A stretch of 39,290 bases of DNA from Propionibacteriaceae bacterium (GCA_021323255.1 JAJTCL010000008.1:1-39290), one strand, 5' to 3'. Shown: positions 1 to 10,532, counted from the first letter of the stretch. A program made the numbers and translations. The notes: generated by a model not told the origin, from the letters alone.

Positions 1-1484
1 GCGGTGTGCAGCACCGTGTCACGCCGCTCAGGATCGTCGCCGAGCTTCCATGGCTCGGTGTCTGAAAGGTACTTGTTTGCTGCGCCAACCAGCCGCATGG
101 CTTCGGTAATGGCCAGCTTGAACCGGTTCCGCCGCAGCAACGCGCCCACGGTGTCGAATGCCTCGCCAGAGGTGCGCAACAGCTCATGATCAACATCCAG
201 GAGTGTGCCCGGTGCCGGGATTGCTCCGTTGTTCCGGTACGCCATGGAGATCGAGCGGTTCACCAGGTTGCCCCACTCATTGGCCAGCTCGAAGTTGGTG
301 CGGCGCACAAACTCATCCCAGGTGAAGTCGCTGTCGGTGGTCTCCGGGCCGGCGACAGCGATGAAGTAGCGCAAGGCATCGGGCCCGAAATCACGCAGGA
401 AATCGCCGACGTAGATCACCCTGCCGCGGCTGGTGGAGAATTTCGAGCCACTCATGGTCAGGTATTCGCTCGAGACGATCTCGTCAGGCAGGCGGAGCTC
501 ACCGAGCGGCCCGACCGTGCCGCCATGATCACCTTCGCCGTTGTGCCCGAGCAGGATTCCCGGCCAGATCACCGTGTGGAAGACGATGTTGTCCTTGCCC
601 ATGAAGTAGTAGCCGCGCGCCTCAGGGTCGATCCACCATTGCTGCCAGGCGTCCGGATTGCCGGTGCGCCGCGCCCACTCAACCGACGCCGAGAGGTAAC
701 CAATCACGGCGTCGAACCAGACGTAGATCCGCTTCATCGGTTGGTCACGCCAGCCCTCGAGCGGTACTGGCACGCCCCAATCCAGGTCGCGTGTGATGGC
801 TCGTGGCCTGAGATCCTTCAGCAGGTTCTGGCTGAACTTCAACACGTTAGGACGCCAGTCGGTACGCGATCCCAGCCACTTCCCGAGGGAGCCTGCTAGC
901 GCCGGAAGGTCAAGGAAAAAATGCTCGGTCTCGATGAACTTGGGCGTTTCCCCATTGATCCGCGATTTTGGGTTGAGCAGGTCGATGGGGTCGAGTTGGT
1001 TGCCGCAGTTGTCGCACTGGTCGCCGCGCGCGCTGGGGTAGCCGCAGATCGGGCAGGTGCCCTCGATGTACCTGTCCGGCAATGTTCGTCCGGTGGACGG
1101 GCTTACCGCACCCATCGCGGTCTTGGGTACCACGTAGCCGTTCCGGTGCAGGCCCAGGAACAGATCCTGAACAACGGCATAGTGGTTGCGGGTGGTGGTC
1201 CGGGTGAAGAGGTCGTATGACAGACCGAGGCTGCGCAGATCCTCCACGATCACCCGGTTGTACTTGTCGGCCAGCTCGCGGTTATCCAGACCCTCCAGCT
1301 CGGCCTGGACCAAGATGGGCGTGCCGTGCTCGTCGGTTCCCGAGACCATCAAGACCTCGTGGCCACTCATCCGCATGAATCGCGCGAAGATGTCGGAGGG
1401 AACCCCGAAGCCTGAGACGTGACCGATGTGGCGAGGGCCGTTTGCATAAGGCCATGCCACTGCGGTCAGGACGCGCGAAGTCAT
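1..1484 (-). CDS. metG: Methionyl-tRNA synthetase (3' end beyond window)
   Basis: Class I aminoacyl-tRNA synthetase that charges tRNA-Met in the cytoplasm. The gene begins at ATG 1484 and runs off the left edge, so about 494 codons are visible and the C-terminal part is missing. Near the N-terminus the protein reads AVAWPYANGPRHIGH, which carries the HIGH signature. A zinc-binding knuckle with two pairs of cysteines (CPICG and CDNCG) follows at about residues 140-160. The second catalytic loop, normally KMSKS, is KFSTS (in SGSKFSTSR), a variant I believe occurs in actinobacterial MetRS. The anticodon-binding helical domain starts around FELANEWGNLVNR. The next gene, add, ends 59 bp upstream in the same direction. 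Identification is secure. Confidence 0.97.
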   Translation of the reverse strand, partial: MTSRVLTAVAWPYANGPRHIGHVSGFGVPSDIFARFMRMSGHEVLMVSGTDEHGTPILVQAELEGLDNRELADKYNRVIVEDLRSLGLSYDLFTRTTTRNHYAVVQDLFLGLHRNGYVVPKTAMGAVSPSTGRTLPDRYIEGTCPICGYPSARGDQCDNCGNQLDPIDLLNPKSRINGETPKFIETEHFFLDLPALAGSLGKWLGSRTDWRPNVLKFSQNLLKDLRPRAITRDLDWGVPVPLEGWRDQPMKRIYVWFDAVIGYLSASVEWARRTGNPDAWQQWWIDPEARGYYFMGKDNIVFHTVIWPGILLGHNGEGDHGGTVGPLGELRLPDEIVSSEYLTMSGSKFSTSRGRVIYVGDFLRDFGPDALRYFIAVAGPETTDSDFTWDEFVRRTNFELANEWGNLVNRSISMAYRNNGAIPAPGTLLDVDHELLRTSGEAFDTVGALLRRNRFKLAITEAMRLVGAANKYLSDTEPWKLGDDPERRDTVLHT

Positions 1485-1543
1485 GGGCTAAACCCTAGCC
1501 GGGGCGCGACAGGGACCGGTCTGATGTTCATCTGGGGTTCGCT

Positions 1544-2605
1544 CTATCCAGCCGTCGCGATGCGCTGCACGAGCGCCTTGCGGACGCCGTACGCCGCGAA
1601 GACGCTTTTTGCGGCGTTGATCCCGAGCCTGCGCACGTCGTCAAGCGAGTAGTCAAACGCCTCACCGAGCAGCGCGAACTCCCTGGTCAAGGTTGTTGCA
1701 CTCATCAGCCTGTTGTCGGGATTGACCGTTACGCGAAAACCAAGGCGGTCCAAACGATGGATCGGATGCGCCTCGATCGAGGGCACTGTGCCGGTCTGCA
1801 CATTGGACGAAGGGCACATCTCGAGTGGAATCTGTTCGTTGAGCAGGTATCCGGCGAAGTCCCCGAGCACCGCGTCACCCGCATCGTCTTGCTGAATGTC
1901 CTCGATGATCGCGACACCGTGACCAATCCGGTTGGCGCCGCAGACCTTCACCGCCTCGCAGATGGATTCCCAGCCATCGGCTTCGCCGGCGTGAATCGTG
2001 TAGTACGCGCTGTTGCGCCGCAGCAACTGAAAGGACTCCAAAAACCGCGACGACGGATAGCCGTTTTCCGGGCCGGCTAGGTCGAAGCCGGCGACTCCGT
2101 GGTCGCGATAGCTCAGGGCCAGTTCGGCGACATCGCGCGTCGGCTCCGCCTGCCGCATCGCAGTGAGCAATTGCCGGACCTCGATATCCTGCCCGCGCGC
2201 CCGACACCTCGCCATTCCCTCGGCCAGGCCGTCGCGGACGGCTTCGACAGACTGCCGCAGCGTCAAGCCTTCCCTCAGATGCTGTTCCGGTGCCCAGCGC
2301 GCCTCCCCATAGATGACTCCATCGGCGGCCAGATCCGCTACGAACTCGGCGGCCACCCTTCGCAGATTCGCCGCTGTCTGGGTGACTGCGATGGTCTGAT
2401 CAAATGTCTCCAGGTAACGCGCCAAGGATCCCGAGTCGGCCGATTCGGCAAACCACCGACCAAGATCATCAGCGTTGTCGGCCGGCAGCCTGTGCCCGCT
2501 GTCGGCCGCCAGTTCGATGATCGTCTGCGGCCGCAACGCGCCATCAAGATGATCATGCAGCGATACCTTCGGAAACGCCTGCAGCGTTTCCAGGTCGAGG
2601 CTCAC
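1544..2605 (-). CDS. add: Adenosine deaminase
   Basis: Converts adenosine or deoxyadenosine to (deoxy)inosine in purine salvage. About 353 aa, normal for the family. The start is GTG 2605, because it overlaps the cdd stop codon as GTGA (2605-2602) and places the metal ligands of HDHLDGALRP near residue 18. An in-frame extension further upstream only reads through cdd. Other catalytic elements are HAGEADG, the histidine of RIGHGVAI, and the aspartate of NPDNRLMS. It is translationally coupled to cdd. In M. tuberculosis deoA lies between cdd and add; here the two genes abut directly. Confidence 0.96.
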   Translation of the reverse strand: MSLDLETLQAFPKVSLHDHLDGALRPQTIIELAADSGHRLPADNADDLGRWFAESADSGSLARYLETFDQTIAVTQTAANLRRVAAEFVADLAADGVIYGEARWAPEQHLREGLTLRQSVEAVRDGLAEGMARCRARGQDIEVRQLLTAMRQAEPTRDVAELALSYRDHGVAGFDLAGPENGYPSSRFLESFQLLRRNSAYYTIHAGEADGWESICEAVKVCGANRIGHGVAIIEDIQQDDAGDAVLGDFAGYLLNEQIPLEMCPSSNVQTGTVPSIEAHPIHRLDRLGFRVTVNPDNRLMSATTLTREFALLGEAFDYSLDDVRRLGINAAKSVFAAYGVRKALVQRIATAG

Positions 2606-3048
2606 GACGGGCGACGTGCCAGGTCGGCCGGCCCGTAGGCCTGGGGCAGCACGGCACTCATCGGAAGGATCCCGGCTGGTGTGTCGACCAGGCACTCGGC
2701 ACCGCCCTGCTCCCAGAGCAGTTGACGGCAGCGACCGCATGGCATCAGCACCGACCCCGTTCCGTCGACGCAGGCAAATGCCACCAGCCGCCCCCCGCCA
2801 CTGGCATGCAGCGCCGAGACCAGACCACACTCGGCGCACAGGGTCGCGCCGTACGCAGCGTTCTCGACGTTGCAGCCGGTCACCACCCGTCCGTCTTCGA
2901 CCAGCGCCGCCGCACCCACCGGGAAGCGAGAGTACGGCGCATAGGCATGCTCGCTGGCCTTTCGTGCTGCGGCACGCAGTTGCTCCCAGTCGACGGTTAC
3001 CGGCCCTTCGACAGACTCAGGGCTCATCTGGACAGGCTCAGGGGACAT
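2602..3048 (-). CDS. cdd: Cytidine deaminase
   Basis: Zinc-dependent hydrolase that deaminates cytidine and deoxycytidine to uridine forms. The zinc site is complete: CAEC (Cys plus the catalytic Glu) and PCGRCRQ supply the ligands, and the substrate contact NVENAAYG precedes them. About 148 aa with the start at ATG 3048; GTG 3057 and ATG 3027 are also in frame and no Shine-Dalgarno sequence separates them clearly. The first roughly 20 residues do not look like cytidine deaminase. They are encoded by a degenerate copy of a dispersed repeat (separate entry), and the family core begins around VDWEQLRAAA. The TGA overlaps the add start. Confidence 0.94.
   Translation of the reverse strand: MSPEPVQMSPESVEGPVTVDWEQLRAAARKASEHAYAPYSRFPVGAAALVEDGRVVTGCNVENAAYGATLCAECGLVSALHASGGGRLVAFACVDGTGSVLMPCGRCRQLLWEQGGAECLVDTPAGILPMSAVLPQAYGPADLARRPS
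3004..3048. repeat. Degenerate PEPVEG-type dispersed repeat, two partial copies
   Basis: CCCTTCGACAGACTCAGGG (3004-3022) and GACAGGCTCAGGG (3031-3043) are imperfect copies of the element CCCTTCGACAGGCTCAGGA. A clean copy in the opposite orientation lies at 17793-17815. Both copies here fall inside the 5' end of cdd and encode SPEPVQMSPESVEGP. Similar short repeats are common in high-GC actinobacteria and other bacteria. Confidence 0.7.
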
Positions 3049-3189
3049 TGTTCTCACTACTACTCGAACGGAATGCCGTCGGCTGCCGGCGGTCTGACGC
3101 GACCTACCAACCCGCTACGGCGATGATCTTGGCGACGTACGGGGCTCCTGATGAGGAGTCGGCATCAATCCTGCCGTAGCAGTCCGCGC

Positions 3190-4410
3190 CTAAATCGCCG
3201 GGCGCTCGAAAGTGGTCGCCACTCCGGCAAGAACCTTGACGCCGACCGGGATGCATCTCTCGTCGACGACGAAGTTCGGCTGGTGGATGTCGGGGCAGAT
3301 CTCGCCCGGGGTTCGGACGCCCAGACGTCCTAAGGCACCGGGAACCTGCTGCAACATCCAGGAGAAGTCTTCTCCACCGAGGGACTGCTCAGTCGCCGTC
3401 ACCGAATCCGGCCCGAGCATCTCTTCGGCTGCCCGTGTCAGTCGGCGTACACCGCGCGCATGGTTGACGGCGGGAGGCACTCCTTCGGTGACGGCTACGT
3501 CCACCTCGACGCCGAATGGCCTGACGATCTCGGCGGCTAGCTCGGGGATGAGCTGCTTGGCCAGCTGCCAGCCGGCGGCATCCAGCGCCCGCAGCGTCCC
3601 GACAATCTCCCCAGTGCGAGGGATGGCATTCGCTACTGAACCGGAATGCATGGACCCCCACATCAGCGAGACTCCGCTGCGCGGATCGATCCGTCGAGAC
3701 AACAAGAGCTGGGTCATGGTCGCCAAGGCGCCGAGCGCCCCGATGATGTCCTGCGTCAGCTGCGGCCGCGACGTGTGACCGCCGGTCCCGCTCAGGCTGA
3801 TGTTCACCTGGTCGACTGCGGAGGTAATCGGTCCGACCTTGAGGGCGATCTGGCCAACATCGGTTCGCGGGTCGCAGTGCAGCGCGTAGATCTCGGTAAG
3901 GTCGTGCAGCACGCCACCGTCGATCGCGTCGAGTGCTCCACCGGGGCTGGTCTCCTCTGCGGGCTGAAAGATCAGCCGGACCCCTCGGGGAAGCAGATCG
4001 AGGTCACGGAGCCGGGACAAGACGATGCCGACCCCGAGCAAGATCGCCGTGTGCACATCGTGCCCGCACGCGTGGCACACTCCAGGGTTCTTTGAGGCAT
4101 AGTCGACAGCCTTGCCGTCGGGAATAGTCAGCGCATCAATGTCGGCCCGCAGTCCCACCAGGCCGGTGGAGTCGTCGAAGCCGCCCGGCAACACATCGCA
4201 ATAGGCACCGGTACCAATCGGAAGCACCTTCGCGACAAGTCCGGACCGCTCCAGGTGGTCGACGATCAGCGCAGTGGTGCGATGCTCGTGATTCCCGATT
4301 TCCGGGTGGGCATGAATATCGCGCCGGATAGCAATGAGGCGCTCATTCAGAGCGCCTGCAATGCGTACGATCTCGGCGCGTCGGGCTGCGTCACGGTCGG
4401 CTTCTGGCAT
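3190..4410 (-). CDS. M20-family amidohydrolase / metallopeptidase (AmiA/AmiB-like)
   Basis: Predicted cytoplasmic dinuclear-zinc amidohydrolase of the M20D group, which removes acyl or aminoacyl groups from small amides. 406 aa from ATG 4410; an open extension upstream would overlap the mutase gene and lacks family sequence. Metal-site elements occur in order: RRDIHAHPE near the N-terminus, the Asp in GLRADIDALTI, CGHDVHT, the catalytic pair in QPAEET, then GGEDFSW and the late His of DIHQPNF. A dimerisation or lid domain lies between. The substrate cannot be read from the sequence. It lies 141 bp upstream of cdd in the same direction. In mycobacteria similar amidohydrolases also sit near nucleoside-salvage genes. 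Confidence 0.9.
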   Translation of the reverse strand: MPEADRDAARRAEIVRIAGALNERLIAIRRDIHAHPEIGNHEHRTTALIVDHLERSGLVAKVLPIGTGAYCDVLPGGFDDSTGLVGLRADIDALTIPDGKAVDYASKNPGVCHACGHDVHTAILLGVGIVLSRLRDLDLLPRGVRLIFQPAEETSPGGALDAIDGGVLHDLTEIYALHCDPRTDVGQIALKVGPITSAVDQVNISLSGTGGHTSRPQLTQDIIGALGALATMTQLLLSRRIDPRSGVSLMWGSMHSGSVANAIPRTGEIVGTLRALDAAGWQLAKQLIPELAAEIVRPFGVEVDVAVTEGVPPAVNHARGVRRLTRAAEEMLGPDSVTATEQSLGGEDFSWMLQQVPGALGRLGVRTPGEICPDIHQPNFVVDERCIPVGVKVLAGVATTFERPAI

Positions 4411-4474
4411 CGCGTTCAGTCTTTCACCCCGAGCAGGTGAAGGTCGGAAGGCGTTCCGAGTCGTAACAAGACGG

Positions 4475-6112
<1,638 letters not shown>

Positions 6113-6201
6113 TCCGACGCTCGCAGAGGCTTGTGTCCTGCTCGCGCATCGAGAGGCGGACGTTTCCCATCACAGCCGTCAAAACGACCGGCTCTGTCTC
6201 G

Positions 6202-7440
6202 TCAAACGAGCACCGAGCTCTGCGCCAGCGCGACAGCTGAATCGATCATGCGTATCGTCTCGTTTTCCCAGTTTGGTTCCTGGCCACGATAAGGTCCGGT
6301 GGCGAGCGAGACGATGACTCCGGCCGCCCGCAGCCGCAGCTCGGCCGGATCCACCCGCGTGTCGAAGACCTGTAGCCAGAGATTGATCAAGCGGGCCAAA
6401 CCGGCGGCCTGTTCGGGAGTCATTCGCTGCATCGTGGAGAGGTGCGCGATCATGCATGCAAGATCATCAGCCCGCTGCCCCGGGCCCATGGTGTCGATAT
6501 CGAGCAAACCGGTGATCAAGCCGTCGGAGACGAACAGTTGGCCCTCGTGGAAGTCACCGTGGGTAGGTTCCAGGCCGGGCTGGGCACCAGCCAAGCCCCC
6601 GGAGACCTGAGCCACCAGCCACCCAAGCTGTGGATCCAACGCCGGCAGGGCGGCGGCGATGATCTCTGCGTACGACGCCACTGCACCCGTCCACGGTGGC
6701 CGGCGCGGCAACCCCGCTACAGCAGCAGGCAGAGAGTCGAGCAACATGATCATGCTCTCGGCCGTGCAGGGCATGGCCTCGTCGAAGATGGCTTGGGACA
6801 GCGGTCGGCCCGGCAGCTCGTGCAGCACCAGAACGAAGTCAGCCGTCGCAGCTGCCACCAGTGCTGCAGGAAATCGAGCATGCCGCAGCAGCTCGTGACG
6901 TTGCAGGGTCGGCGCGTACGCGGACTCACGCAGCACCTTGACGAAGAAGGTTCGTGGTCCATCGTTGGTGCTGATCACGGCCTCGAGCACCGCACGTCGG
7001 CGTGGCCGATAGCTGATCATCTTCAGAGAGATGCTGTCGCCCGTCACTTGATGATCTAGAACCCGATGCTCGTTGAGCAGCGCAGCCAGCGCGTTGGGGA
7101 CGGCGGCACGCGGTAAGCCCGGTAGATCAGGGTCGTTCGGGTACAACCAGACCGCAACCTCACGTTCCCCGTCACCGAAGATCACCGCACGTTCGTCGCT
7201 GCCCCGGCGGCCGCCCACTCGGGCGCTGGCGCCAAGCAGTTCGGTGCGGCGGCCGGCCGGCCAGTCAACGGCCGCGGAGTAGGTGGCGGTCGTGGAATGC
7301 CGTGGGTTGGCATCAACATGATCCAGCCGCCACGAGACGAGGCTGCCACCGGCATGCTCGACCGCGGCCGATAGCAGGTCCTTTACCTCGGCCGAAGTCA
7401 GCAAAGTCGACCCGTCGGGGTCCCCCGAAGCGGTCACCAC
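6202..7440 (-). CDS. Aminoglycoside-phosphotransferase-fold kinase
   Basis: 412 aa protein with the APH/choline-kinase fold. An N-terminal ATP-binding lobe carries a candidate lysine in TFFVKVL (residue 168). The catalytic loop is HGDFHEGQLF (residues 294-303), and the metal-binding acidic motif is LLDIDTMGPG (Asp314/Asp316). The loop usually reads HGDxxxxN; here Gln301 replaces Asn. The substrate is unknown, and the fold alone does not indicate antibiotic resistance. GTG 7440 (or GTG 7437) starts 56 bp from the divergent antiporter gene, so the two probably share a promoter region. No close functional family recognised. Confidence 0.8.
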   Translation of the reverse strand: MVTASGDPDGSTLLTSAEVKDLLSAAVEHAGGSLVSWRLDHVDANPRHSTTATYSAAVDWPAGRRTELLGASARVGGRRGSDERAVIFGDGEREVAVWLYPNDPDLPGLPRAAVPNALAALLNEHRVLDHQVTGDSISLKMISYRPRRRAVLEAVISTNDGPRTFFVKVLRESAYAPTLQRHELLRHARFPAALVAAATADFVLVLHELPGRPLSQAIFDEAMPCTAESMIMLLDSLPAAVAGLPRRPPWTGAVASYAEIIAAALPALDPQLGWLVAQVSGGLAGAQPGLEPTHGDFHEGQLFVSDGLITGLLDIDTMGPGQRADDLACMIAHLSTMQRMTPEQAAGLARLINLWLQVFDTRVDPAELRLRAAGVIVSLATGPYRGQEPNWENETIRMIDSAVALAQSSVLV

Positions 7441-7496
7441 ACGATCCTTACATACGGTTTCGACGAGCGATCCGCTCCGGATGGAAGCATGGCAGT

Positions 7497-9383
7497 GTGA
7501 CTATCGCTCTCAGCATCCTGGCCCTGGTCGCCACGGTGCTCGCCGTGACAGCCTTGGCGCATCGGATCCGGTTCTCCGCACCGCTGCTGCTGATGCTGGT
7601 TGGGATCGGGGTGTCCTTCCTGCCCTTCGTCGACATCCCTGAGTTGTCGTCTGAAGTCGTGCTGCTCGGCTTCCTGCCACCGTTGCTGTACGCCGCAGCC
7701 ATCCGAACCTCGGTCATTGACTTCCGCGCGAATCGTCGATCCATCGCGCAGCTTTCGGTGCTGCTCGTGGTCGTCACTGCCTTGGGCGTCGGCCTGATCA
7801 CGTGGCTGATCTTGCCGGTGAGCTTCCCGGTGGCCTTCGCCTTGGGCGCAGTGGTGGCGCCGCCCGATGCCATCGCCGCCACCACGATCGCCCGGCGCAT
7901 CGGACTGCCCCGCCGCTTGGTCACCATCCTGGAGGGCGAGTCCTTGGTGAACGATGCAACCGCAATCACCTGCCTGAGAGTGGCGATTGCCGCCATCGCG
8001 GGCACCCTGACGGCAACCCAGGCGACGGTTGGCTTCCTCATCGCCGCCCTGGGCGGATTTGCGGTCGGCCTGGTAGTGGCCCTGATTGCCATCCCTATCC
8101 GAATGCGGATTACCCAACCTGTTTTCGACACGGCGATCTCGATCCTGATGCCGTTCGCGGCGTACCTGCCTGCGGAGGAGTTGAACATCGGCGGCCTTCA
8201 CGGCTCGGGTGTCATCGCCGTCGTGACCGCAGGCTTGATCCTCGGCCACAAGTCACCGGTCATCCAGTCGGGCCAGTCCCGGCTCAGCGAGCGGGTGAAC
8301 TGGGCAACCATCGAGTTCCTGCTGGTGGGCACAGTTTTTCTGATTATCGGCCTGCAGGCGCGCGGGATCATCGAGGCCAACTCTGAATCCGAGCTTTCCG
8401 GATGGCAGATCGCCGGGTTCTGCGGGGCCGTCCTGGCCGGCGTCATTGGTATCCGGCTGCTCTGGGTCCTCGGCACGCGTCCGATCCTGTTCCGCCGTGA
8501 CAAGGACACTGGCACTGGGCCTGTCCCGTGGTCGTACGCATTGGTGGTCGGCTGGGCCGGATTGCGCGGCGTTGTGACCCTAGCGGCGGCCTTCTTGATT
8601 CCCGAAGGTGTGCCTCTCCGCGAGACGTTGATCTTCGCCGCCATGGTGGTCACCGCCGGAACCCTGCTGCTCCAGGGCCTCACGTTGCCGCTCCTGGTCC
8701 GTGCCTTGAAGCTGCGCGGCCCGGATCCCCGCTCGGACGCCTTGCAAGCCGCCACCGTGCTGCAGACATCGAGTAACGCCGCCATCGCCTACCTTGACGA
8801 CATTGTGGGTCCGGATGACGCACCTCGGACTGTAGAGGTGCTCCGCGCCCGCATCACCTCACGGCCCGAGGCCATGTGGGAGAAGCTCGGCAGGCCTGGC
8901 GACACCGAGACGCCCGCTGAGCAGTATCGGCGGCTCCGGCTGCAGACACTCGATCTCGAGCGGAACGAGGTGTTGAAGATCCGCTCCAGTGGCACGGTTG
9001 ATCACGACATCATCGAGCAGGTGCTCGGATCATTCGACATCGAGGAGTCGATGCTCACCGTTGCCACCGAGCAGTCCGATGGGCTCTCCGAGGACGCGCC
9101 AGTCACAACGCCGACTGTGGCAGCCGGTCCTTGTGGTCACATCGAGCACTCGCCCGCCATAATCGATCCGAGCGGTCCAGGCATCTGCCAGGACTGTCTC
9201 CGCGAGGGTACGCGTACGGTGCACCTGCGCATCTGTCTCAGCTGCGGAAACGTCGGATGCTGCAACTCCTCGGTTGGCCGGCATGCCGAGCGGCACTTCA
9301 TGCAGAGCACCCATCCGGTGGTACGAAGTTTCGAGCCTGGCGAATCGTGGCGCTGGTGCTATGTCGACGAGCGGATCGGGTGA
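7497..9383 (+). CDS. Na+/H+ antiporter (CPA1) with C-terminal UBP-type zinc finger
   Basis: 628 aa. GTG 7497 is chosen because GGAAG (7483-7487) lies nine bases upstream and the first transmembrane helix starts at once (VTIALSILALVATVLAVTAL). Roughly the first 430 residues form a polytopic cation/proton antiporter. They include the ion-site motif EGESLVNDATA, the late-membrane segment FLLVGTVFLIIGLQARGI and GWAGLRGVVTLAAAF. A cytoplasmic helical tail follows, and the last about 80 residues form a ZnF-UBP domain with Cys/His ligands in CGHIEHSP, CQDC, CLSCGNVGCC and GRHAERHFMQSTHP. This antiporter-UBP fusion recurs in actinobacteria; the finger's role is unknown, since UBP fingers bind ubiquitin C-termini in eukaryotes. 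Convergent with trpS. Confidence 0.93.
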   Translation: MTIALSILALVATVLAVTALAHRIRFSAPLLLMLVGIGVSFLPFVDIPELSSEVVLLGFLPPLLYAAAIRTSVIDFRANRRSIAQLSVLLVVVTALGVGLITWLILPVSFPVAFALGAVVAPPDAIAATTIARRIGLPRRLVTILEGESLVNDATAITCLRVAIAAIAGTLTATQATVGFLIAALGGFAVGLVVALIAIPIRMRITQPVFDTAISILMPFAAYLPAEELNIGGLHGSGVIAVVTAGLILGHKSPVIQSGQSRLSERVNWATIEFLLVGTVFLIIGLQARGIIEANSESELSGWQIAGFCGAVLAGVIGIRLLWVLGTRPILFRRDKDTGTGPVPWSYALVVGWAGLRGVVTLAAAFLIPEGVPLRETLIFAAMVVTAGTLLLQGLTLPLLVRALKLRGPDPRSDALQAATVLQTSSNAAIAYLDDIVGPDDAPRTVEVLRARITSRPEAMWEKLGRPGDTETPAEQYRRLRLQTLDLERNEVLKIRSSGTVDHDIIEQVLGSFDIEESMLTVATEQSDGLSEDAPVTTPTVAAGPCGHIEHSPAIIDPSGPGICQDCLREGTRTVHLRICLSCGNVGCCNSSVGRHAERHFMQSTHPVVRSFEPGESWRWCYVDERIG

Positions 9384-9384
9384 T

Positions 9385-9409
9385 TTTGGGAGTTGATCGC
9401 TCGCCCAAA
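9385..9409. terminator. Possible weak bidirectional terminator between antiporter and trpS
   Basis: TTTGGG (9385-9390) and CCCAAA (9404-9409) pair across a 13-nt loop, within the 38 bp separating two convergent stop codons. On the minus strand the stem ends in A/T bases. The stem is only 6 bp, so the call rests mainly on location. Confidence 0.3.
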
Positions 9410-9421
9410 GTCACATCCGAC

Positions 9422-10435
9422 TTAGGCCACGCCGACTCTCGCGTAGACATCGGCCAGCGTGGCGCTGGCCACCTCGCGAGCCCGATCAGCCCCCTTGGCG
9501 AGGATCGACTCGAGCTCGCCGCGCTCCTCGAGGAGCTCCAGCGTCCGATTCCGGTAGGGCGTCGCGAACGCTGTGACCGCGTCGGCGACGGCGCCTTTCA
9601 GGTCTCCGTAGCCACGCCCAGCAAACTCCTCGACCAGCGAATCGACCGAGGTGTCGGTCAGCGCCGCAAGGATGGTCAGCAGATTGGAGACCCCAGGTTT
9701 GTCGGCCTCGTCGAAGATGATCTCCCGGCCGGAGTCGGTCACTGCAGATTTGATCTTGCGGATGTTGATCGCCGGATCGTCCAGCAGCTCGATGATGCCG
9801 GTCGGTGAGGACAGTGATTTGCTCATCTTCGTACCCGGCTCTGCAAGATCAGCAATTCTGCCGACCGAGGGCAGGATGTACGGCTCGGGTACGACAAATG
9901 CCTCGCCATAGCGTGCGTTGAAGCGAGCCGCCAGATCACGGGTGAGCTCGAGATGCTGCCGCTGGTCCTCCCCTACAGGTACCTGATCGGTTTGATACAG
10001 CAAGATGTCGGCCGCCATCAGCACCGGATAGGTGAACAAGCCCACGTTGGCCGCCTCGGGTCCCATCTTGGCGGTCTTGTCTTTGAACTGCGTCATTCGC
10101 TGGGCTTGCCCGAAGCCGGTGAGGCAGCCCAGTACCCAGCCGAGCTGAGTGTGTTCTGGCACCTGGGACTGGAGGAACACCGTGGCTTTCGCCGGGTCAA
10201 TTCCCGCCGCGAGCAGCTGAGCCGCACTGCGCAGCGTACGCTCCCGCAGCACCTCCGGCGCGGTGGGAACGGTGAGCGCGTGCAGATCGGCGATCCCGTA
10301 GAACGCTTCATGATCTTCTTGCAATGGCACCCATTGGCGCAACGCACCCAGGAAGTTGCCGAGGTGGAGAGAGTCCGCGGTGGGCTGAGCAAGAGAGAGC
10401 ACCCGCGGCCTGTTGTCGCCGCTGTGGGAAGCCAT
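9422..10435 (-). CDS. trpS: Tryptophanyl-tRNA synthetase
   Basis: Class Ic aminoacyl-tRNA synthetase charging tRNA-Trp. 337 aa, the normal bacterial length. The N-terminus reads RVLSLAQPTADSLHLGNFLG, where HLGN is the HIGH-equivalent. The tryptophan-pocket region YPVLMAADILLYQTDQVPVG is textbook, and TKMSKSLSS is a perfect KMSKS loop. The start is ATG 10435. The 97 bp to the next gene show no leader structure that I can recognise. Confidence 0.97.
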   Translation of the reverse strand: MASHSGDNRPRVLSLAQPTADSLHLGNFLGALRQWVPLQEDHEAFYGIADLHALTVPTAPEVLRERTLRSAAQLLAAGIDPAKATVFLQSQVPEHTQLGWVLGCLTGFGQAQRMTQFKDKTAKMGPEAANVGLFTYPVLMAADILLYQTDQVPVGEDQRQHLELTRDLAARFNARYGEAFVVPEPYILPSVGRIADLAEPGTKMSKSLSSPTGIIELLDDPAINIRKIKSAVTDSGREIIFDEADKPGVSNLLTILAALTDTSVDSLVEEFAGRGYGDLKGAVADAVTAFATPYRNRTLELLEERGELESILAKGADRAREVASATLADVYARVGVA

Positions 10436-10532
10436 GAGGTACGAAGTTCCTTTCCGGAGTCGGTCACCCAGCGATGTGCGTCCGCGTCATTGTTCCACGG
10501 AGGTTGTAGTCGCTCGGAGCCCTTCCAGTCCG

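Noticed and set aside
3058..3189. Small gene between the M20 amidohydrolase and cdd (minus-strand reading RIDADSSSGAPYVAKII)
   Set aside because: The frame continues into the amidohydrolase gene out of frame, has no start with a ribosome site, and no known family. The GCTACGGC/GCCGTAGC pair at 3114-3180 has a loop too long for a terminator.
7434..8249. Long minus-strand open frames opposite the antiporter gene
   Set aside because: Composition is charged low complexity (Gln/Asp/Gly/Arg) typical of the antisense of hydrophobic high-GC genes; the plus-strand protein is clearly real.
10436..10532. T-box or attenuator leader upstream of trpS
   Set aside because: Only 97 bp to the next gene; no T-box consensus, no specifier stem and no Trp-rich leader peptide.
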